DNA of 64,000 nt from Micromonospora siamensis (GCF_900090305.1 NZ_LT607751.1:62001-126000), one strand, 5' to 3'. Counted from the stretch's first letter, positions 42,100 to 51,131 are shown. The notes: a model not told the origin generated them from the sequence alone. Made by a program: numbers and translations.

Positions 42100-43068
42100 A
42101 TGACGCGTTGGGGAATCCTGGCCACCGGACACATCGCCGGCCGCTTCGCCGAGGACCTGCGGCTGGTCCCGGACGCCGAACTGGTCGCCGTCGGTTCCCG
42201 CAGCCGGGAGACGGCCGAGCGGTTCGCCGCCCGGCACGGCGTCGGCCGGGCGTACGCCTCCTGGGCGGAACTGGCCGCGGACCCGGACCTGGACGTCGTC
42301 TACGTGGCCACCCCGCACGCCGCCCACCACGAGGCCACCATGGCCTGCCTGGACGGGGGCAAGGCGGTGCTGGTGGAGAAGCCGATCACCCTGGACCGGG
42401 CCGGGGCCGCCGAGCTGGTGGAGACCGCCCGGTCGCGTGGCCTGTTCCTGATGGAGGCCATGTGGATGCGGACCAACCCGGCGATCCTGCGGATGGTCGA
42501 ACTGATCGGGCAGGGCGCGATCGGCGAGGTCACCGCGGTACGCGCCGACTTCGGCGCGGCCGGGCCGTTCCCGCCCGAGCACCGGATGCGGGCCCGGGCG
42601 CTGGGCGGCGGGGCCCTGCTCGACCTGGGCGTCTATCCGGTGAGCCTGGCCCACCTGCTGCTCGGGGTGCCGCAGCACCTGCGGGCCTGGGCGAAGCTCG
42701 GCCCGGAGGGGGTGGACGAGAACACCGGGATGATCCTCGGCTACGACTCGGGCGCGGTGGCCACGCTGAGCTGCGGGATGCTCGGGGCCACCCCGCTGGT
42801 CGCCTCGGTCACCGGCACCACCGGCCGGATCGACCTGGCCGACCCGTTCTTCCGGCCCGGCGCGTTGACCGTGCACCGGGGCGACGCCGCGCCGGAGACG
42901 ATCGAGGTGGAGCTGGTCGGCGGGGGCTACCAGTACGAGGCGACCGAGGTGCAGCGCTGCCTGGCTGCCGGCCTGCCGGAGAGCCCGCTGGTGCCGCACG
43001 CCGCCACCCTGGAGGTGATGGGCCTGCTGGACGAGGTCCGGGCGCTGATCGGCGTCGACTACGCGTGA
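42100..43068 (+). CDS. Gfo/Idh/MocA family oxidoreductase
   Basis: A 322-residue NAD(P)-dependent dehydrogenase. The N-terminal Rossmann domain has WGILATGHIAGRFAEDL and the VYVATPHAAHHE segment; EKPITLD has the conserved Lys of the Gfo family. The C-terminal alpha/beta substrate domain follows, with GGGALLDLGVYPVSLAH (catalytic Asp/His region). It resembles trans-1,2-dihydrobenzene-1,2-diol dehydrogenase-like members; the sugar or cyclitol substrate is unknown. Confidence 0.88.
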   Translation: MTRWGILATGHIAGRFAEDLRLVPDAELVAVGSRSRETAERFAARHGVGRAYASWAELAADPDLDVVYVATPHAAHHEATMACLDGGKAVLVEKPITLDRAGAAELVETARSRGLFLMEAMWMRTNPAILRMVELIGQGAIGEVTAVRADFGAAGPFPPEHRMRARALGGGALLDLGVYPVSLAHLLLGVPQHLRAWAKLGPEGVDENTGMILGYDSGAVATLSCGMLGATPLVASVTGTTGRIDLADPFFRPGALTVHRGDAAPETIEVELVGGGYQYEATEVQRCLAAGLPESPLVPHAATLEVMGLLDEVRALIGVDYA

Positions 43069-43101
43069 CGGCAGGGGCCCCGCGGTGGGGACCCCTGCCG
43101 T
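43068..43101. terminator. Bidirectional terminator between convergent genes
   Basis: ACGGCAGGGGCCCC pairs with GGGGACCCCTGCCGT, with one bulged A and loop GCGGT. It begins at the last base of the Gfo/Idh stop and ends 14 nt before the Pit stop, so it can serve both genes. Confidence 0.7.
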
Positions 43102-43114
43102 CAGGCGACGCTGG

Positions 43115-44119
43115 TCAGAAGAGCGGGCGGACCAGCAGGTAGGTCAGGCAGGCGATCAGCGCGGAGGCCGGGAACGTGATGATCCAGGCGATCACGATGT
43201 TGCCGGCCACGTTCCAGCGCACGGCGGAGAGCCGCTTGGTCGCGCCGACACCCATGATCGCCGAGGTGATCGTGTGGGTGGTGGAGATCGGGGCCTTCAG
43301 CACCAGGGCGTTGAAGTAGAGCACGGCGCTGGCCACGGTCTCCGCGGCGAAGCCCTCCGGCGGACCCAGGTCGATGATCTTCCGGCCCAGGGTCCGGATG
43401 ATCCGCCAGCCACCGGCGTACGTGCCCAGGGCGAGCATGGTGGCCGAGGTCCAGAAGACCCAGCCGGGGATGTGCGTCTTGCTGTCCTGGAAGCCACCGG
43501 TGTAGAGCGCGAGGACCACGATGCCCATGGTCTTGGCCGCGTCCTGCATGCCGTGACCGACGGACATGGCGGCGGCGGAAACGGTCTGCGCGTGGCGGAA
43601 GCCCCGGTTCAGCCTGCCCGGCTGCCCCTTCCGGAACGCCCAGAGGATGGCCAGCATCAACAGGTAGCCCAGCACCAGACCGACGATCGGCGACAGGACC
43701 ATCGGGATGATGACCTTCTGACCGATGTTGCCCCACTGCACGATGCCGCCGGTGGAGAGCAGGGTCGCCCCGACCAGGCCGCCGAACAGCGCGTGCGAGG
43801 AGGACGACGGCAGACCGAAGTACCAGGTGATCAGGTTCCAGGCGATGGCGCCGAGCACCCCGGCGAAGACCACCCCGAGGCTGGACACGCCGGTGGGCAG
43901 GGTCACCAGGCCGTCACCGACGGTCTTGGCGACCCCGGCGCCGAAGTGCGCGCCGACGAAGTTGCCGACCGCGGCGAGCAGCAGGGCGATCCGAGGTGTC
44001 AGCGCCCGGGTCGAGACGCTGGTCGCGATCGCGTTGGCGGCGTCGTGGAAGCCGTTGGTGTAGTCGAACGCCAGGGCCACCGCGATCACCGCCAGCACGG
44101 CGATGAGTTCGGGAGTCAC
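43115..44119 (-). CDS. Low-affinity inorganic phosphate transporter (Pit family)
   Basis: A 334-residue PiT-family permease (H+- or metal-phosphate symport) with about ten transmembrane helices. The duplicated family signature is visible as FDYTNGFHDAANAIATSV near the N-terminus and as STTHTITSAIMGVGATKR in the second half, with LPSSSSHALFGG between. GTG 44119 lies 4 nt after the stop of the DUF47 partner, an arrangement typical of actinomycete pitH operons. Provides phosphate uptake when phosphate is plentiful. Confidence 0.93.
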   Translation of the reverse strand: MTPELIAVLAVIAVALAFDYTNGFHDAANAIATSVSTRALTPRIALLLAAVGNFVGAHFGAGVAKTVGDGLVTLPTGVSSLGVVFAGVLGAIAWNLITWYFGLPSSSSHALFGGLVGATLLSTGGIVQWGNIGQKVIIPMVLSPIVGLVLGYLLMLAILWAFRKGQPGRLNRGFRHAQTVSAAAMSVGHGMQDAAKTMGIVVLALYTGGFQDSKTHIPGWVFWTSATMLALGTYAGGWRIIRTLGRKIIDLGPPEGFAAETVASAVLYFNALVLKAPISTTHTITSAIMGVGATKRLSAVRWNVAGNIVIAWIITFPASALIACLTYLLVRPLF

Positions 44120-44123
44120 AGGA

Positions 44124-44750
44124 TCAGGACTCCTTGACCGCGATGGTCTCGACGGTGTTCGCCACGTGCTCAAAGGCGTCGCAGGCGGCCTCCAGCTCGT
44201 CGGCGACCTCCTTCATCTTGAGCACCGTCAGCGCGTCGTACTCGCCGGAGAAGAGCCGGACCAGCAGCATCCGGTACGCCTGGTCGCCGTCGTTCTCCAG
44301 CCGGTTGCACTCGATCCAGTAGTCCTCGAGATCCTTCATCGACTTCAGCCGGGGCATCGCCTCGGCGGTCAGCTTGGCCTGCTGGTCGAGGACGTTCACC
44401 AGCTCGTGCATCTCCCGGGGCAGCGACGGCAGCTTGGTCAGCCCGTAGAGGTAGAGCAGGTTGCCGACCGCCTCCAGGTGGTCCATCACGTCGTCGAGCA
44501 GCGAGCCCAGCCGGTAGATGTCCTCCCGGTCGAACGGGGTGATGAAGGTAGAGTTGATCTTCTTGTACAGCTCGTGGGTGATCTGGTCGCTGTCGTGCTC
44601 GACCTCGGTGAGCCGCTCGCTGACCGACTGCACGTCCGAGTCGGGCAATCCCAGCTCGTTGAGCAGCTCGGTGCCCTTGACCAGGTTGTGCGCGGCCCTG
44701 GTGAAGAGCTCGTAGAAGGCGCCCTCGGTGGGGCGGAAGGAAAACTTCAC
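44124..44750 (-). CDS. DUF47/PhoU-like Pit accessory protein
   Basis: A 208-residue all-helical protein of the DUF47 (PhoU-related) family. It has the recurring acidic helices HDSDQITHELYKKI and DREDIYRLGSLLDDVMD, which bind metal clusters in PhoU-like folds. It is encoded immediately before pit and probably regulates its activity. GTG start. A PHO-box-like site lies about 130 nt upstream. Confidence 0.9.
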   Translation of the reverse strand: MKFSFRPTEGAFYELFTRAAHNLVKGTELLNELGLPDSDVQSVSERLTEVEHDSDQITHELYKKINSTFITPFDREDIYRLGSLLDDVMDHLEAVGNLLYLYGLTKLPSLPREMHELVNVLDQQAKLTAEAMPRLKSMKDLEDYWIECNRLENDGDQAYRMLLVRLFSGEYDALTVLKMKEVADELEAACDAFEHVANTVETIAVKES

Positions 44751-44869
44751 AGCACGGACCTCGTGGTGTCGGTGGAGGGTGGCGCGGTGCCACCGGGGGT
44801 GCCTGCCATGGGAATGCTAGGTAACGGCCGAGCCGGGAATTCCCCGGCCCACCCCTGGTCAGGCCCGAT

Positions 44870-45868
44870 TCATGCGTCGTTAACCTGCCGTTCACCTTCC
44901 CCCGCGTGGACCTCCCGCAGCCGGGCCCGCTCGGTCGCCACGTCGAAGTCCGCGGGCGGATACCCCAGATCCAGCCCGTCGAACGTCTCCCGCAGCAGGT
45001 GGGCCACCGCCCAGTCCCGGTACCACTTGCGGTCCGCCGGCACCACGAACCACGGCGCGGCGTCCGAGCCGCACCGGGCCAGCGCCTCGGCGTACGCGGC
45101 CCGGTAGTCGTCCCACCGGGCCCGGGCGTCGATGTCACCCGGGTTGTACTTCCAGTACTTGCGCGGGTCGGTCAGCCGCTCCGACAGCCGCTCGCCCTGC
45201 TCCTCCCGGGAGATGTGCAACATCACCTTGACCAGGGTCACCCCGCCGGAGGTCAGCTCCCGCTCGAAGTCGTTGATCTCCTCGTACCGGGCCCGCCAGG
45301 TGGCCTCGGGCACCAACCCGTCCACCCGGGCGACCAGCACGTCCTCGTAGTGCGACCGGTTGAAGATCCCGACGTACCCGGGCGGGGGCAGGGAACGTCG
45401 GATCCGCCACAGGAAGTCGTGCCGCAACTCCTCCCGGGTCGGCGGGCCGAACGACCGGATGTGCAGCCCGAGCGGGTTCATCGCACCGGCCACCCGCTTG
45501 ATCGTGCCGTCCTTGCCACCGCAGTCCATCGCCTGCAGCACCAGCAGCACCCGGCCGGGCCGGCCGGCGCCCAACTTCGGGCCGCCCGTGGTCGGCGCCG
45601 AAGCAGGCGCGTGCGAGTCCGCCGCCGCCTTCGCCGTGGCGAAGAGCATCTCCTGCTGTCGCCCCAGCTCACCGCCCATCGCCTCGACCTGCCCGCGGGC
45701 CCACGCCTTGCGCGCGCCGCCGGACCCCGCGGCCGCGGGCAGCCCGGGGGTGGACCGGGGACCGATCGCGTCCAGGTCGACCGGGGTGCCGTCCGACGGG
45801 ACCCGCAGCAGGTCCCGCATCGCGCCACCCTCGGGCGCCACGATCTCCGTCACGTCATCAGAGCCCAT
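44870..45868 (-). CDS. ppk2: PPK2-family polyphosphate kinase
   Basis: A 332-residue P-loop kinase of the PPK2 family, using inorganic polyphosphate to phosphorylate nucleoside mono- or diphosphates. The Walker A-like loop is AMDCGGKDGTIKR (about residues 112-124), then SFGPPTREELRHDFLWRIRR and the family-specific NRSHYEDVLVARV and DPRKYWKYNPGD. The class cannot be fixed from sequence alone. ATG 45868 is chosen; GTG 45886 is possible. Upstream of DUF47-pit on the same strand, it extends the phosphate island into polyphosphate use. Confidence 0.88.
   Translation of the reverse strand: MGSDDVTEIVAPEGGAMRDLLRVPSDGTPVDLDAIGPRSTPGLPAAAGSGGARKAWARGQVEAMGGELGRQQEMLFATAKAAADSHAPASAPTTGGPKLGAGRPGRVLLVLQAMDCGGKDGTIKRVAGAMNPLGLHIRSFGPPTREELRHDFLWRIRRSLPPPGYVGIFNRSHYEDVLVARVDGLVPEATWRARYEEINDFERELTSGGVTLVKVMLHISREEQGERLSERLTDPRKYWKYNPGDIDARARWDDYRAAYAEALARCGSDAAPWFVVPADRKWYRDWAVAHLLRETFDGLDLGYPPADFDVATERARLREVHAGEGERQVNDA
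44879..44900 (+). promoter_or_regulatory. PHO-box-like site upstream of DUF47-pit
   Basis: GTTAACCTGCC (44879-44889) and GTTCACCTTCC (44890-44900) are adjacent 11-nt repeats of the PhoP pattern. They overlap the last codons of the ppk2 gene. The repeats read on the plus strand, opposite to DUF47-pit, whose start is 129 nt away. Confidence 0.6.
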
Positions 45869-45938
45869 CCCCCGATCCTCACCCACCCGGCCACCATCCG
45901 CCTCCCGAGCGTGCCGGCCACGCCGAGGCGTCCCGCCG

Positions 45939-45965
45939 TGTCACGTTCCGGGCCGCCGGGACGTC
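45939..45965 (+). promoter_or_regulatory. ECF41-type promoter of the sigma-factor gene
   Basis: TGTCACG (45939-45945) and CGTC (45962-45965) are separated by exactly 16 nt. This matches the ECF41 consensus TGTCACA-N16-CGTC (recalled) with one mismatch. It lies 37 nt before the sigma-factor start, implying autoregulation. Confidence 0.75.
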
Positions 45966-46002
45966 CATGGGACGGGCAGAATCTGTGCGGGGAGGCCGGG
46001 AT

Positions 46003-46968
46003 ATGACGGTGGAGACGACGACGGCGGAGTTCGAGGCCGAACGCGGGCGGCTGACCGCGGTGGCGTACCGGATGCTCGGCAGCCGCGGCGAGGCCGAGGA
46101 CGCCGTCCAGGAGACCTGGCTGCGGTACGCCGCGGCGCTCGGCGACCCCGCCGCCCGCGCCGAGGTCCGCCACCTGCGCGCCTGGCTCACCACCACCTGC
46201 GCCCGGATCTGCCTCGACGTGCTCCGCTCGGCCCGGGTACGCCGGGAGACGTACCCGGGGCAGTGGCTGCCGGAGCCGCTGGTGGCCCCGCTCCCGCCGG
46301 CGGCGGACGGGTTCGCCCCCGACCCGGCCGAGCGGGCGCTGCGCCGCGACCAGCTCGGCACCGCCCTCCAGGTGGTGCTCGAACGGCTGGGCCCGGAACA
46401 GCGGGTCGCGTTCGTCCTGCACGACGTCTTCGCCGTACCGTTCGCCCGGATCGCCGAGGCGCTGGACACCACCCCCGAGGCGGCCCGGCAGCTCGCCTCC
46501 CGGGCCCGGCGGGCGGTGACCGCCCCGGACGTACCCCGGCACACCGCCGACCCGGCCGAGCAGCGGCGGGTGCTGGCCGCCTTCCTGGCCGCCACCGAGT
46601 CCGGCGACCTCACCGCCCTGGTCCGGGTGCTCGCCCCCGACGTGGTGCTGATCGGCGACAGCGGCGGTCGCTTCCCGGCGGCCCGCCGCCCGGTCACCGG
46701 CCCGGACGCGGTCGGCCGGTTCACCCTCGGCCTGTTCGCCCAGGCCGAGCGGCGCGGCCAGCGGGTCCGGTCCGGGGTGGTGCTGGTGGACGGGTCACTC
46801 GGGTTGCAGTTCGAGGGCGTGCACACCGACGGCCGGCCGATGCGGCTGGTCGTCGCGTTCGCCATGGCCGACGGCCGGATCACCGGCATCTTCAACCAGC
46901 TCAACCCGGACAAGGTGGCCGACCTGCCCGCCCTGCCCGAGTCCGCCGGCTGGCCGCCGCGCTGGTGA
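46003..46968 (+). CDS. ECF41 (SigJ-like) sigma factor with SnoaL-like C-domain
   Basis: A 321-residue extracytoplasmic-function sigma factor. Region 2 is about residues 10-80 and region 4 about 118-172. The linker has the ECF41 hallmark WLPEPL (88-93). The C-terminal SnoaL-like extension (about 185-310) regulates activity in this group and carries the hallmark motifs as DSGGR (219-223) and NPDKV (301-305). ECF41 factors have no anti-sigma; the fused domain does that job. GGGGAGG precedes ATG 46003. The usual COE-type target gene (carboxymuconolactone decarboxylase, oxidoreductase or epimerase) is not adjacent. Confidence 0.92.
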   Translation: MTVETTTAEFEAERGRLTAVAYRMLGSRGEAEDAVQETWLRYAAALGDPAARAEVRHLRAWLTTTCARICLDVLRSARVRRETYPGQWLPEPLVAPLPPAADGFAPDPAERALRRDQLGTALQVVLERLGPEQRVAFVLHDVFAVPFARIAEALDTTPEAARQLASRARRAVTAPDVPRHTADPAEQRRVLAAFLAATESGDLTALVRVLAPDVVLIGDSGGRFPAARRPVTGPDAVGRFTLGLFAQAERRGQRVRSGVVLVDGSLGLQFEGVHTDGRPMRLVVAFAMADGRITGIFNQLNPDKVADLPALPESAGWPPRW

Positions 46969-46978
46969 CCCGACCCGG

Positions 46979-47485
46979 TCAGACCACCAGGGCCAGCCAC
47001 TTCCGGTACGACGTGGCGAACGGCTCGGTGCCGTCGCCCAGCGCGCCGAACAGCCACCGGGCCGCCGCCTCCGCCTCGACGACCACGTCGTCGGGGTAGC
47101 CGAAGCGCTCCCGGTGCTCGGCGAACTCGTCCTCGTCGCGCAGCTCGACCAGCCCGGTGCCGCGCCGGCGCACCACGTCCAGGTCGAGGTCGACCAGGTG
47201 GACGGTGTCCCCGCCGTCCCAGCGGGCCGGGGTGGCGATGTCGCAGTAGACCTCGCTGGTCCGCGGCGGCGGGTTGAACATCCCCGTCCACCAGCCGTGG
47301 TGCGGCACCAGCAGCACGAACGGGATCTGCTCCACCGAGGGCCGACCGTGGTAGACCGACTCGGTGCCGGTCGACACGCCGAGCCAGACACCGAGGTCGT
47401 CCTCGGCGAGGCGGCGGGCCGGGTAGTCGCGGTGGGCGCTGCCGTCGTACTTGCGGTAGATCACACGGACCACGTCGCTCGGCAT
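46979..47485 (-). CDS. DUF402 domain-containing protein
   Basis: A 168-residue protein of the DUF402 (FomD-like) family. It has a charged, mostly beta N-terminus, then YCDIATPARWDGGDTVHLVDLDLDVV with the conserved Asp/Glu residues that bind divalent metal and nucleotide in FomD and SAS1130-type nucleoside phosphatases. It may hydrolyse a nucleotide; the substrate is unknown. ATG 47485 follows TAGGGT by 7 nt. Divergent from the helicase gene. Confidence 0.85.
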   Translation of the reverse strand: MPSDVVRVIYRKYDGSAHRDYPARRLAEDDLGVWLGVSTGTESVYHGRPSVEQIPFVLLVPHHGWWTGMFNPPPRTSEVYCDIATPARWDGGDTVHLVDLDLDVVRRRGTGLVELRDEDEFAEHRERFGYPDDVVVEAEAAARWLFGALGDGTEPFATSYRKWLALVV

Positions 47486-47622
47486 GAGTCGCACCCTAAC
47501 CGATACCACCCATTCGACGCTGCGACGGAGGTAACCGGAAACGGGGGACGTGGTTCCGTACGGTGACCGGGTCGCCGGCGGGGTCGACCATCGCTGTCAC
47601 CCTCGGCGGGTACCGTCGCACG
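47486..47622. promoter_or_regulatory. Divergent promoters for DUF402 and DinG-like genes
   Basis: TAGGGT (minus strand, 47493-47498) ends 7 nt before the DUF402 ATG. TACCGT (plus strand, 47611-47616) ends 6 nt before GTG 47623. Both look leaderless. Nothing else was seen between them. Confidence 0.45.
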
Positions 47623-49773
47623 GTGACCCCGCCCCGCACCGCCACCGGCCCCGCCCTGTCCCGTGGGAAGCGCCGCGGCGCCCGGCCCGCCGCGACCGAG
47701 CTGCTCAGCGCCGCGGTCGGTGCGGTCCCCGGCGGCGCCACCCGCCCCGGCCAGCAGCAGATGACCGAGGCGATCGAGCGGAGCGTCACCTCCCGGGAGC
47801 ACCTGCTGGTGCAGGCCGGCACCGGCACCGGCAAGTCCTTGGCATACCTGGCCCCGGCGCTCACCGTGGACGGTCCGGTGGTGGTCTCCACCGCCACCCT
47901 GGCGTTGCAGTCCCAGCTGGTCGACCACGACCTGCCCCGGCTCGCCGACGCCGTCGAGCCGCTGCTCGGCCGGCGGCCCACCTTCGCCGTGCTCAAGGGC
48001 CGGCACCACTACCTGTGCCTGGCCCGGCTGGACAACTCGACCGAGGACGAGCCGGAGGACACCCTCTTCGACGCCCCGCCCGCCCGCGCCGCCGGCGGGA
48101 CGAAGTGGCTCGGCGAGGCCGGCCGGCTCGGCAAGCAGATCCAGCGGCTGCGGGACTGGGCCGAGAAGACCGACACCGGCGACCGCGACGAGCTGGACCC
48201 GGGCGTCGACGACCAGGCCTGGCGGCTGGTCTCCATGCCGGCCCGGGAGTGCGTCGGGGCCAGCCGCTGCCCGTTCGGGCAGGAGTGCTTCGCCGAGGCG
48301 TCCCGGGCCCGCGCCCGGGAGGCGGACATCGTGGTGACCAACCACAGCCTGCTCGCCGTGGACATGCTCGCCGGCCGGCACATCGTGCCCCCGCACAAGC
48401 TGCTCATCGTCGACGAGGCGCACGAGCTGGCCGACCGGGTCTCGTCGGCGGCCCAGGCCGAGCTGGTCCCCGAGCTGATCGACCGGGCCGCCCGCCGGGC
48501 CCGGCCGCTACTGCGGCCGGACGTCGCCGACCGGATCACCGAGGCCGGCGACGCGCTCGCCGTGGGCCTGGCCGAGGCGCCCGCCGGCCGGATCACCGCC
48601 GGCCTCCCGGCACCGCTGCGGGAGGCGTGCACGCTGCTCGACGCGGCCACCCGGTCCGCCCTGGAGGCGATCGGCGACGTCAAGGCCGACGACCCCGACC
48701 CGGTCCGCAAGCAGCAGGCCAAGTCCGTGCTGGACGAGCTCTCCACCACCGCCCAGCGGCTGCTGGAGGAGGGCGACCACGACGTCGCCTGGGTGGAGAG
48801 ACCCGACAACGGCTCCCGCCGGGCCCTGGTGGTCGCGCCGCTCTCCGTCGCCGGCACCCTCGCCACCCACCTGTACGACGAGCGCACCGTCGTCGCCACC
48901 TCGGCCACCCTGGCGCTGGGCGGTCGCTTCGACACCGTCGCCCGGGCGCTCGGGCTGGACGCGCCGCCGCCCGCCCCGCCGTCGCCGGCCGCCGCCGCAC
49001 TGGCCGCCAGCACCGTACGCGGCGACGCGACCGTCCCCGCCCCGGTGGCCGCCGCGCCGGGCAGCCGGGCGGCGACCGGCACCGTACCGGCCACCGAGGG
49101 TCCCGGGTGGCGCTCGCTGGACGTCGGCTCGCCGTTCGACTACGCCCGGCAGGGCATCCTGTACGTCGCCGCGCACCTGCCCCGCCCCAGCGTCTCCGGG
49201 CTGCCCGAGGCGGCCGGCGAGGAGCTGCTCGGGCTGGTCGGCGCGCTCGGTGGGCGTACCCTCGGGCTCTTCTCCTCGCGACGGGCCGCGCAGCAGGCGG
49301 CGGAGCTGCTCCGCGCGCGGACCGACCTGCCGGTGCTGCTCCAGGGCGAGGAGGCGCTGCCGCTGCTGGTCCGCAAGTTCCGCGAGCAGCGGGAGAGCTG
49401 CCTGTTCGGCGTCATGTCGCTCTGGCAGGGGGTGGACGTGCCGGGCGACGCCTGCCAGCTGGTGGTGATCGACCGGCTGCCCTTCCCGCGCCCCGACGAG
49501 CCGCTGGCCGCGGCCCGGGCGGCGGCCGTCGACGCGGGCGGCGGCTCCGGCTTCGCCGCGGTCAGCGTGCCGATCGCCGCCGTGCGCCTCGCCCAGGGGG
49601 TGGGCCGGCTGATCCGGGCCACCGGCGACCGGGGCGTGGTGGCGGTGCTGGACTCCCGGCTGGAGACGGCCCGCGGCTACGGCCCGTTCCTGCGCCGCTC
49701 GCTGCCCCCGTTCTGGTACACCACCCGGCCGGAGGTGGCCCGCGGCGCCCTGGAACGCCTCGCCAAGTCCTAG
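47623..49773 (+). CDS. dinG: ATP-dependent DNA helicase, DinG/XPD-like
   Basis: A 716-residue superfamily 2 Fe-S helicase. Walker A AGTGTGKS (65-72), DEAH box 264-267 and the C-terminal QGVGRLIRATGDRGVV motif VI are present. Four cysteines, Cys132, Cys210, Cys216 and Cys222, sit where DinG/XPD proteins bind a [4Fe-4S] cluster. It probably unwinds forked DNA or R-loops in repair. An Ala/Pro-rich insertion (about 450-495) is likely disordered. GTG 47623 is chosen over an upstream start at 47563 because of the leaderless promoter spacing. Confidence 0.9.
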   Translation: MTPPRTATGPALSRGKRRGARPAATELLSAAVGAVPGGATRPGQQQMTEAIERSVTSREHLLVQAGTGTGKSLAYLAPALTVDGPVVVSTATLALQSQLVDHDLPRLADAVEPLLGRRPTFAVLKGRHHYLCLARLDNSTEDEPEDTLFDAPPARAAGGTKWLGEAGRLGKQIQRLRDWAEKTDTGDRDELDPGVDDQAWRLVSMPARECVGASRCPFGQECFAEASRARAREADIVVTNHSLLAVDMLAGRHIVPPHKLLIVDEAHELADRVSSAAQAELVPELIDRAARRARPLLRPDVADRITEAGDALAVGLAEAPAGRITAGLPAPLREACTLLDAATRSALEAIGDVKADDPDPVRKQQAKSVLDELSTTAQRLLEEGDHDVAWVERPDNGSRRALVVAPLSVAGTLATHLYDERTVVATSATLALGGRFDTVARALGLDAPPPAPPSPAAAALAASTVRGDATVPAPVAAAPGSRAATGTVPATEGPGWRSLDVGSPFDYARQGILYVAAHLPRPSVSGLPEAAGEELLGLVGALGGRTLGLFSSRRAAQQAAELLRARTDLPVLLQGEEALPLLVRKFREQRESCLFGVMSLWQGVDVPGDACQLVVIDRLPFPRPDEPLAAARAAAVDAGGGSGFAAVSVPIAAVRLAQGVGRLIRATGDRGVVAVLDSRLETARGYGPFLRRSLPPFWYTTRPEVARGALERLAKS

Positions 49774-49794
49774 TCCTCACCGACGCGAGCCCGC

Positions 49795-49810
49795 CCCCGC
49801 AGGTGCGGGG
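49795..49810. terminator. Short hairpin between convergent genes
   Basis: CCCCGC and GCGGGG with loop AGGT lie between the dinG stop and the AI-2E gene stop. The stem is only 6 bp but very GC-rich. Confidence 0.4.
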
Positions 49811-49832
49811 ACGGACTCGGGTGCGGGTCGGG

Positions 49833-51131
49833 TCAGGGGGCCTGGGAGGCCACCACCACGGCGTCCGGCGGGGTCTCCGGCACCGTGCGGGCGGCCAGCC
49901 GGCGGACCGCCGTGTTCAGCACGGCGATCAGCGGAACGGCGACCACGGCGCCGGTGATGCCGGCCAGCACCACGCCGGCCGCGATCCCGATGATCACCGC
50001 GAGCGGGTGGATGGCCACCGCCCGACCCATGATCAGCGGCTGGAGCACGTGCCCCTCCAGCTGCTGCACGCCGATCACCACGGCGAGGATGGCCAGCGCG
50101 ATGGCCGGGCCGCTGTCCACCAGTGCGATCAGCACCGCGACCACGCCGGAGAGCGTGGCGCCGACGATCGGGATGAACGCGCCGAGGAAGACGAGCGCGG
50201 CCAGCGGGAAGGCGAACGGGATGTCGAAGGCGACCAGGCCGATGCCGATGCCGACCGCGTCGATGAACGCCACCAGCACGGTGGCCCGGACGTAGGCGCC
50301 GAGCGTCGCCCACGACGCCCGCCCGGCGTCGTCGACCTTCCACCGGGCCGCCACCGGCAGCAGCCCGACCAGGAACCGCCAGATCCGGTTGCCGTCCCGC
50401 AGGAAGAAGAACGTCGCGAAGAGCACCAGGATGGTGCCGGTGAGCAGCTCCGCGAGGGTCGCGGCGGTGCTCAGCGCGCCGCTGGTGAACCTCTCGGTGT
50501 TGCCGTTGATCCAGCCCTGCGCCTCGTTGATGTAGCGGTCGAGCTGGCTGTCCGACAGGTGCAGCGGGCCGGTCTTCAACCAGTCCTGGATCTGCCGTAC
50601 GCCCTGCGACGACTTCTCGCTCAGCTCGGGCACACCCTGGATGAACTCGTTCACCACCAGGGTCATCGTGCCGATCACCGCCGCCAGGCCGCCCACCAGC
50701 ACCACCGCGGTCGCCGCCGAACGCGGGAAGCGCGCCCTGAGCAGCCAGCCCACCGCCGGCGCGAGCAGCGCGGAGAGCAGCAGCGCGACCGCCAGCGGGA
50801 TGATCACGACGCTGATCGTCCCGACGATCCGCAGCAGCGCCCAGGTGACCACGCCGATCACGATCAGCCGCCACGACCAGGCCGAGGCGATCCGCAGCGC
50901 GTGCGGCACGTCGGCGTCGTCCCGGCTGGAGGTGGAGTTGTGCAGCGCGGCGGGCTGTTCCACGCCCACCACGGTGGCGGACGGCGCGGCCACCGGCCCC
51001 GGGGCGGCCGGCGACGCCACCCGGGCCTCCTCCGGCAGGTCGGCCGGATGGCTCCGCGCCTCGCGTACCGACTCGCGTCCGTTCTCGTACGCACGGCGCA
51101 GCCGTCCGCGTACCCGCTCGAAGCGGCTCAA
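49833..51131 (-). CDS. AI-2E family transporter
   Basis: A 432-residue membrane protein of the AI-2 exporter (TqsA/YdiK) superfamily. A cytoplasmic N-terminus of about 85 residues is followed by two helices, a soluble amphipathic segment (about 155-215), and five or six further helices. The family-typical GAFIPIVGATLSG and QQLEGHVLQPLIMGRAVAIHPL are present. The substrate is unknown; many members export ions or small metabolites. The start is TTG 51131, chosen because AGGAGG lies 5 nt before it, whereas GTG 51137 overlaps that Shine-Dalgarno. Confidence 0.85.
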   Translation of the reverse strand: MSRFERVRGRLRRAYENGRESVREARSHPADLPEEARVASPAAPGPVAAPSATVVGVEQPAALHNSTSSRDDADVPHALRIASAWSWRLIVIGVVTWALLRIVGTISVVIIPLAVALLLSALLAPAVGWLLRARFPRSAATAVVLVGGLAAVIGTMTLVVNEFIQGVPELSEKSSQGVRQIQDWLKTGPLHLSDSQLDRYINEAQGWINGNTERFTSGALSTAATLAELLTGTILVLFATFFFLRDGNRIWRFLVGLLPVAARWKVDDAGRASWATLGAYVRATVLVAFIDAVGIGIGLVAFDIPFAFPLAALVFLGAFIPIVGATLSGVVAVLIALVDSGPAIALAILAVVIGVQQLEGHVLQPLIMGRAVAIHPLAVIIGIAAGVVLAGITGAVVAVPLIAVLNTAVRRLAARTVPETPPDAVVVASQAP

